Shown one piece after another: positions 12,751 to 16,197 of a DNA stretch of 16,197 bases. Location of the stretch: the NCBI GenBank assembly GCA_902494545.1, contig CABUTP010000015.1:1-16197 (forward strand), in the 5' to 3' direction. Origin of the DNA: an uncultured Collinsella sp. (GTDB lineage: Bacteria > Actinomycetota > Coriobacteriia > Coriobacteriales > Coriobacteriaceae). The position numbers and the translations under genes are program-made. How positions within the stretch are numbered: position 1 is the first letter of the stretch; every line of letters begins with the position of its first letter. The notes beneath the pieces were generated by a model that was not told the origin of the DNA, searched no databases, and saw only the letters and a program-made list of their open reading frames with translations.

Positions 12751-13516
12751 AGGCGATGATGGGGGCGATGGCGCGGATGCAGGCGTCGGCTGCCGTGAAA
12801 GTGGTGCTGTCGTCGCTGACGATAAAGATGATCTTGCCCTTGATGCCAAAGTCACCGATCTCGCTAAAGAGCACGTAGGGCTCCTTGTCAAAGCCCGAGA
12901 TGGGAAGCACGGCGGCCTTAGTGGCGTCGGTGAGCTCATCTGCCAACGCGTCCAGTGAGGCCCACTTGGACGTGTCCTTGACCGCGACGGGCACGGCAAC
13001 GCGCCCAAAGGGCATGAGGTGCACGAGCGTGTTCTTGGAGATGTTGGAGTTGGGGACGATGATAATCTGCCCGCAGGCGTCCTCGATGGTCGTATGGCGC
13101 CAGGTGATGTCTTGGACCACGCCCGACACGCCGCCGACCTCGATATTGTCGCCGGGCTTGATGATGCCCATAAACGTCACCTGCATGCCGCCGATGAGGT
13201 TTGAAAGCGTGTCCTGAAAGCCGAGTGAGATGGCGATGCCGCCGACGCCAAGAGCGGCGACGAGGGCGTTTGCGTTAACGCCAAAGCAGTTGTCGAGGAT
13301 AAAACTGCCGCCGATCGTCCATATGACGGCGCGCGCGATGTTGATGAAGATGCTGGATGAAGGGAGTGGGTTATCGTCGCGGTTAAGCAGGTGGCGCAGG
13401 GTCTTGGACGCGACCTTGGCGGCAACGGCGGTGCCGATAGCCAAGATACCTGCCCAGATGATGTTGTGGACCCATCGTTGTGCAAAGAAATGAAGAATTG
13501 GCTCAAACAATTCCAT
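12749..13516 (-). CDS. MscS-type small-conductance mechanosensitive channel
   Basis: This 255-residue inner-membrane channel opens under membrane tension to release solutes on osmotic downshock. It has three transmembrane helices: about 17-37, 57-77 and the pore-lining TM3 at 84-114 (LVAALGVGGIAISLGFQDTLSNLIGG). The beta domain follows, with KPGDNIEVGGVSGVVQDITWRHTTI and VPNSNISKN. It is the minimal E. coli MscS-like architecture with no extra domains. I chose ATG 13516 rather than ATG 13534 because AGGAGG overlaps the earlier codon and lies nine bases before 13516. Its start lies inside the 3' end of a broken secreted-protein remnant. It is the only gene before the hairpin at 12711. Confidence 0.93.
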   Translation of the reverse strand: MELFEPILHFFAQRWVHNIIWAGILAIGTAVAAKVASKTLRHLLNRDDNPLPSSSIFINIARAVIWTIGGSFILDNCFGVNANALVAALGVGGIAISLGFQDTLSNLIGGMQVTFMGIIKPGDNIEVGGVSGVVQDITWRHTTIEDACGQIIIVPNSNISKNTLVHLMPFGRVAVPVAVKDTSKWASLDALADELTDATKAAVLPISGFDKEPYVLFSEIGDFGIKGKIIFIVSDDSTTFTAADACIRAIAPIIA

Positions 13517-13693
13517 GTAGGGAAACCTCCTCATGATCGTTCAACCATGATACCCACCAAGAAGCCCGTTCGATCACATCGGACGGGCCGATAACTTGAG
13601 ATGGGGTGGCCGCGGTGGCGTAAGCTGGGGCGCCGGCGAGCACGCCGGCAAGGAGTGCGGCGGTCAAGCAAGACGGGGAAGAGGTCTTCTCAT
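13503..13693 (-). pseudogene. Frameshifted remnant of a secreted protein
   Basis: ATG 13693 has AAGGAAA eight bases upstream but reads only MRRPLPRLA before TGA. In another frame the same DNA continues as a textbook signal peptide, TAALLAGVLAGAPAYA with an AxA cleavage site, followed by ATPSQVIGPSDVIERASWWVSWLNDHEE and a stop at 13503. One indel near 13665 would rejoin them. The segment after the signal peptide resembles the start of secreted NlpC/P60-like or CHAP-like hydrolases (a 'VIxRAxxWV' helix), which is only a guess. The catalytic domain is gone, and the mscS ribosome binding site and start now sit inside the tail. A near-perfect hairpin at 13564-13588 lies within it. Confidence 0.55.
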
Positions 13694-13756
13694 GGCAGTT
13701 TCCTTAGTTCTTGACCAGTGGTCCCTGCTGACGCTGGATTATCGACATGATATGCG

Positions 13757-13796
13757 AAAACCGCCGCAAGGGCGCCTGTCCCTTTGCGGCGGTTTT
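13757..13796 (-). repeat. Gene-end hairpin repeat, copy 3
   Basis: AAAACCGCCGCAAGG pairs with CTTTGCGGCGGTTTT around GCGCCTGTCC. It lies in tandem with copy 4, twenty bases further along the minus strand after the ABC ATPase gene. It is not adjacent to a stop codon itself. Confidence 0.75.
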
Positions 13797-13815
13797 GACG
13801 TTTGCGCAGATAAAT

Positions 13816-13848
13816 CCTGCCAAAATAAACCTGTCCCTTTTTGGCAGG
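13816..13848 (-). repeat. Gene-end hairpin repeat, copy 4 (divergent stem)
   Basis: CCTGCCAAAA (13816-13825) pairs perfectly with TTTTGGCAGG (13839-13848) around a loop with CCTGTCCC. The stem sequence differs from copies 1-3, but CCTGTCC is retained in the loop. The right arm abuts the ABC ATPase stop codon TAA (13853-13851). Confidence 0.7.
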
Positions 13849-13850
13849 TT

Positions 13851-14645
13851 TTAGCTCAGCAGCATGCGGTCGTTGGCGAGCTCGCCGCCCGAGACCTCCT
13901 CGAACTTCTGCAGCAGGTCGGCCACGGTGAGTGACTTCTTCTCATCGCCCGCCACGTCGTAAATCACGTGACCCTCGTGCATCATGATCAGACGGTTGCC
14001 CAGACGGATGGCGTCGTTCATGTTGTGCGTGACCATGAGCGTAGTCAGGTGGTTCTCGTCGACGATCTCCTCGGTCAGGTTGAGCACCTTCGATGCCGTC
14101 TTGGGGTCGAGGGCCGCTGTGTGCTCGTCGAGCAGCAGCAGGCGCGGCTTGGTGAGCGTGGCCATCAGCAGGGTGAGTGCCTGCCGCTGGCCGCCCGAGA
14201 GCAGGCCGACCTTGGCGTTGAGGCGCGTGTCCAGACCGAGGTCCAAGCGCTTGAGCAGCTCAACGTACTCGTCCTTCTCGGCCTTGGTGACGCCCCACGA
14301 AAGACCGCGACGCTGACCGCGACGCTTGGCGAGGGCTAGGTTTTCGGCAATCTGCATGTCGGCTGCGGTGCCGCGCATGGGGTCCTGGAACACACGGCCC
14401 AGGTACTTGGCGCGCTGAGACTCGCTCAGACGCGAGATGTCGGTGCCGTCGAGCTCGATAACGCCCGAATCGAGCGGATACACGCCGGCAATCATGTTGA
14501 GCAGCGTGGACTTGCCGGCGCCGTTGCCGCCGATCACGGTTACAAAGTCGCCGTCATTCAGGGTGAGGTCGACGCCGGTGAGTGCGCGCTTCTCGGTGAC
14601 GGTGCCCTTGTTAAAGGTCTTTTTGACGTGCGAGAGCTTAAGCAT
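13851..14645 (-). CDS. ABC transporter ATP-binding protein (TrpZ-like)
   Basis: This 264-residue ATPase energises the importer encoded just upstream. Walker A is GGNGAGKST (39-47), the Q-loop Q87 lies in VFQDPMRGT, the signature is LSGGQRQAL (149-157), Walker B is LLLLDEHTAALDP with E174, and the switch histidine is H207. DEHT in place of the common DEPT is typical of ATPases that partner substrate-binding proteins of the DUF/ABC_sub_bind type. ATG 14645 is chosen because AAGGGG lies nine bases upstream and it overlaps the permease stop by eight bases. The ATG at 14654 directly abuts that AAGGGG, and the one at 14723 lies deep inside the permease gene. It is the last gene of the operon and is followed by two hairpin repeats. 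Confidence 0.92.
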   Translation of the reverse strand: MLKLSHVKKTFNKGTVTEKRALTGVDLTLNDGDFVTVIGGNGAGKSTLLNMIAGVYPLDSGVIELDGTDISRLSESQRAKYLGRVFQDPMRGTAADMQIAENLALAKRRGQRRGLSWGVTKAEKDEYVELLKRLDLGLDTRLNAKVGLLSGGQRQALTLLMATLTKPRLLLLDEHTAALDPKTASKVLNLTEEIVDENHLTTLMVTHNMNDAIRLGNRLIMMHEGHVIYDVAGDEKKSLTVADLLQKFEEVSGGELANDRMLLS

Positions 14646-15561
14646 CTGCCTCATCCCCCTTCGTGTAGGAGCTGCGGAGCTTATAGCGCTCCCAAACCAC
14701 GGGCACGCACAGGGCCACGGCAACGATCACGGCGGAGAGCAGCTTCATGTCGTTGGCATCCATGCCCAGCTGCAGCACGATGGCGCGAATGAGGAAGTAC
14801 ACCACGGAGCCAAAGACGGCAGAGGCAAGACGGACGCTAAACTGCGTGAGGCCGCCGGGCAGCAGACGGCCGAGCACCTCGCCGATAACAATGGCGGCAA
14901 GACCGATAACGATGGCGCCTGTGCCCATGCCAATGTCAGCGTACTTCTGGCTCTGGCAGATGAGCGCACCCGAAAGGCCGATAAGGGCGTTGGAGAGCAC
15001 GAGGGCGATCATCTTGGTGGAGTTGGTGTTGACGCCCAGGGCGCGGATCATGTACTCGTTGTTGCCGGTGGCACGCAGCGCCGAGCCGATCTCGGTGCCA
15101 AAGAACCAGTACAGGATGGCGACGATGGCCACGGCCAGCACAATGCCCAGGATGATGGCAACGGTGGACTGCGGCAGGCCCGTCATGTGGCTGACGGATG
15201 AGAAGATGGTGCCCTTGGCAAGGATGGGCGTGTTGGATTTGCCCATGATGCGCAGGTTGATGGACCACAGACTGATCTGCGTAAGGATTCCGGCGAGGAT
15301 CGCGGGAATCTCAAAGACGGTGGTCAAGATGCCCGTGACAGCGCCGGCGATGGCACCGGCGCACATGCCAGCCAGCACGGCGAGCAAGGGGTCGACGTTA
15401 TTGTTGACGATGAGCACGGCGCAAACACAGCCGCCGAGGGCAAAGCTGCCGTCGCAGGTCATATCGGGGATGTCGAGCAGGCGGAACGTGATAAACACGC
15501 CGAGCACCATGATGCCCCAGAGGACGCCCTGCGAAACGGCGCCCTGCAATGCAATGAGCAT
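14638..15561 (-). CDS. ABC transporter permease (TrpY-like, BPD_transp_2 family)
   Basis: This 307-residue membrane protein has about eight or nine hydrophobic helices. It carries LLDIPDMTCDGSFALGG near the N-terminus and GSALRATGNNEYMIRALGVN, the cytoplasmic coupling loop typical of branched-chain amino acid/sugar-type permeases. The N-terminal motif is characteristic of permeases paired with ABC_sub_bind lipoproteins such as streptococcal TrpX systems. AGGAGG lies eight bases before the ATG. It overlaps the ATPase gene by eight bases and follows the substrate-binding gene after about 200 bases. The ligand may be an aromatic amino acid, but sequence alone does not show it. Confidence 0.9.
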   Translation of the reverse strand: MLIALQGAVSQGVLWGIMVLGVFITFRLLDIPDMTCDGSFALGGCVCAVLIVNNNVDPLLAVLAGMCAGAIAGAVTGILTTVFEIPAILAGILTQISLWSINLRIMGKSNTPILAKGTIFSSVSHMTGLPQSTVAIILGIVLAVAIVAILYWFFGTEIGSALRATGNNEYMIRALGVNTNSTKMIALVLSNALIGLSGALICQSQKYADIGMGTGAIVIGLAAIVIGEVLGRLLPGGLTQFSVRLASAVFGSVVYFLIRAIVLQLGMDANDMKLLSAVIVAVALCVPVVWERYKLRSSYTKGDEADA

Positions 15562-15665
15562 GCTTCATACCTCCTAGGATAGGGTGGACACGTGATTTTC
15601 CATAATAGCGGTAACGCTGCATAAAAGAGTTACGGACGGATGTTTTGTCTCATCCGAAACAAGCA

Positions 15666-15694
15666 GGGCGAACGCCGGTCTTTAGCGTTCGCCC
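15666..15694 (-). terminator. Intercistronic hairpin between binding-protein and permease genes
   Basis: GGGCGAACGC (15666-15675) pairs perfectly with GCGTTCGCCC (15685-15694), followed on the minus strand by TGCTTGTTTC. It is likely a partial terminator or 3' stabiliser that lowers permease expression relative to the binding protein. A smaller hairpin, CGGATG/CATCCG, lies at 15637-15656. Confidence 0.6.
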
Positions 15695-15765
15695 CTGTGG
15701 CTCAGATATTGAATAACGCGGCTATGGCACGAGCGCGGGCTCTAGATGCATTGCCACGCATGACG

Positions 15766-16197
15766 CTACGCGTCCAGAGCGGAAAGGTCGATACCCAGAG
15801 CCTCGGCCATCTCGTCGTTCTTGACGACGACCAGGTCCTTGCTCGAGAGATGCTTGATCGGCATATCCTCGGGCTTGGCCTCGCCCTTCAGGATCTTGAC
15901 GGCCATCTCGCCTGCGGCGTAGCCTAGGTCCTCGTAGTTGATGGAGAGGGTGAACACGCCGCCGGCCTTGCACATGCCCTCCTCGCCGGTAACGAAGGGG
16001 AGCTTGTTCTCCTTGCAGATCTGGCCGACCTGCGAGGCGCCCGCGGCGATGGTGTTGTCGGTGGGGGAGTACAGCGCGTCGACCTTGCCCACGGCGGACT
16101 CGACGACGGACTGGATCTCGTTGGAGCTCGAGACGGTGAAGTCGGTGTACTCGAGGCCCAGCTTGTCGAGCTCCTTCTTGGCGGCCTTGATCTGGAC
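15766..16197 (-). CDS. ABC transporter substrate-binding protein (TrpX-like), C-terminal part
   Basis: An open frame enters from the right edge and stops at 15766, giving the last 143 residues; the start and any lipoprotein signal are outside the window. The sequence VDALYSPTDNTIAAGASQVGQICKENKLPFVTGEEG followed by GGVFTLSINYEDLGYAAGEMAVKILKGEAKPEDMPI matches the second lobe of the ABC_sub_bind family. The protein should capture the ligand outside the membrane for the permease and ATPase encoded downstream. Lysine/glutamate-rich helices (KAAKKELDKLGLEY) precede it. It is first of the three known operon genes. Confidence 0.9.
   Translation of the reverse strand, partial: VQIKAAKKELDKLGLEYTDFTVSSSNEIQSVVESAVGKVDALYSPTDNTIAAGASQVGQICKENKLPFVTGEEGMCKAGGVFTLSINYEDLGYAAGEMAVKILKGEAKPEDMPIKHLSSKDLVVVKNDEMAEALGIDLSALDA

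Noticed and set aside
13564..13588. GCCCGT/ACGGGC hairpin as a stand-alone terminator
   Set aside because: The stem is good, but it lies inside the secreted-protein remnant just before the mscS start and lacks a real T-run, so I list it only as part of that remnant.
1..16197. CRISPR array
   Set aside because: The repeats seen are inverted, short or irregularly spaced. There are no regularly spaced direct repeats and no cas genes.

Overview
The window looks like chromosome from a high-GC actinobacterium of the class Coriobacteriia, most likely Collinsella or a close relative. This rests on the EF-Tu, NusG and ribosomal protein sequences, the strong AGGAGG-type ribosome binding sites and the GC-rich codon use. 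It is inferred from pattern recognition without any database search.

Left part (1-5220). A partial minus-strand gene with an excisionase-like helix-turn-helix runs off the left edge, behind a striking three-half-site operator. A tRNA-Thr(UGU) with a terminator follows, then about 500 bp of gene-free DNA carrying two repeat families. Next comes a beta-glucoside cassette: a GH1 6-phospho-beta-glucosidase and a PTS EIIBC permease form a two-gene minus-strand operon, and an RpiR-type regulator is read divergently. The cassette is visibly more AT-rich than what follows and has copies of the CGAGCGTGGAT repeat on both sides, as a mobile or exchangeable metabolic island would.

Middle (5220-9980). 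This is the conserved translation and transcription core, all on the plus strand. It holds a good promoter, tRNA-Tyr, tRNA-Thr(GGU), tRNA-Met, tuf and a terminator, then a second promoter, rpmG, tRNA-Trp, secE, nusG, rplK, rplA and a strong terminator. Hairpins lie between tRNA-Trp and secE and between rplK and rplA and may tune expression.

Right part (9980-16197), all minus strand. In order of transcription from the right edge it holds the end of an ABC substrate-binding protein, its permease and its ATPase (a TrpXYZ-like importer). Then come a frameshifted remnant of a secreted protein, a small MscS channel, an unusual cytoplasmic ParB-like/BMP fusion protein, and a metallophosphoesterase translationally coupled to it. 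Three of these genes end exactly at a hairpin repeat whose stem varies while its loop (GGGACAGG on the minus strand) stays constant, and a fourth copy sits in tandem with one of them. This repeat family and the ParB/BMP fusion pair are the least conventional things in the window.
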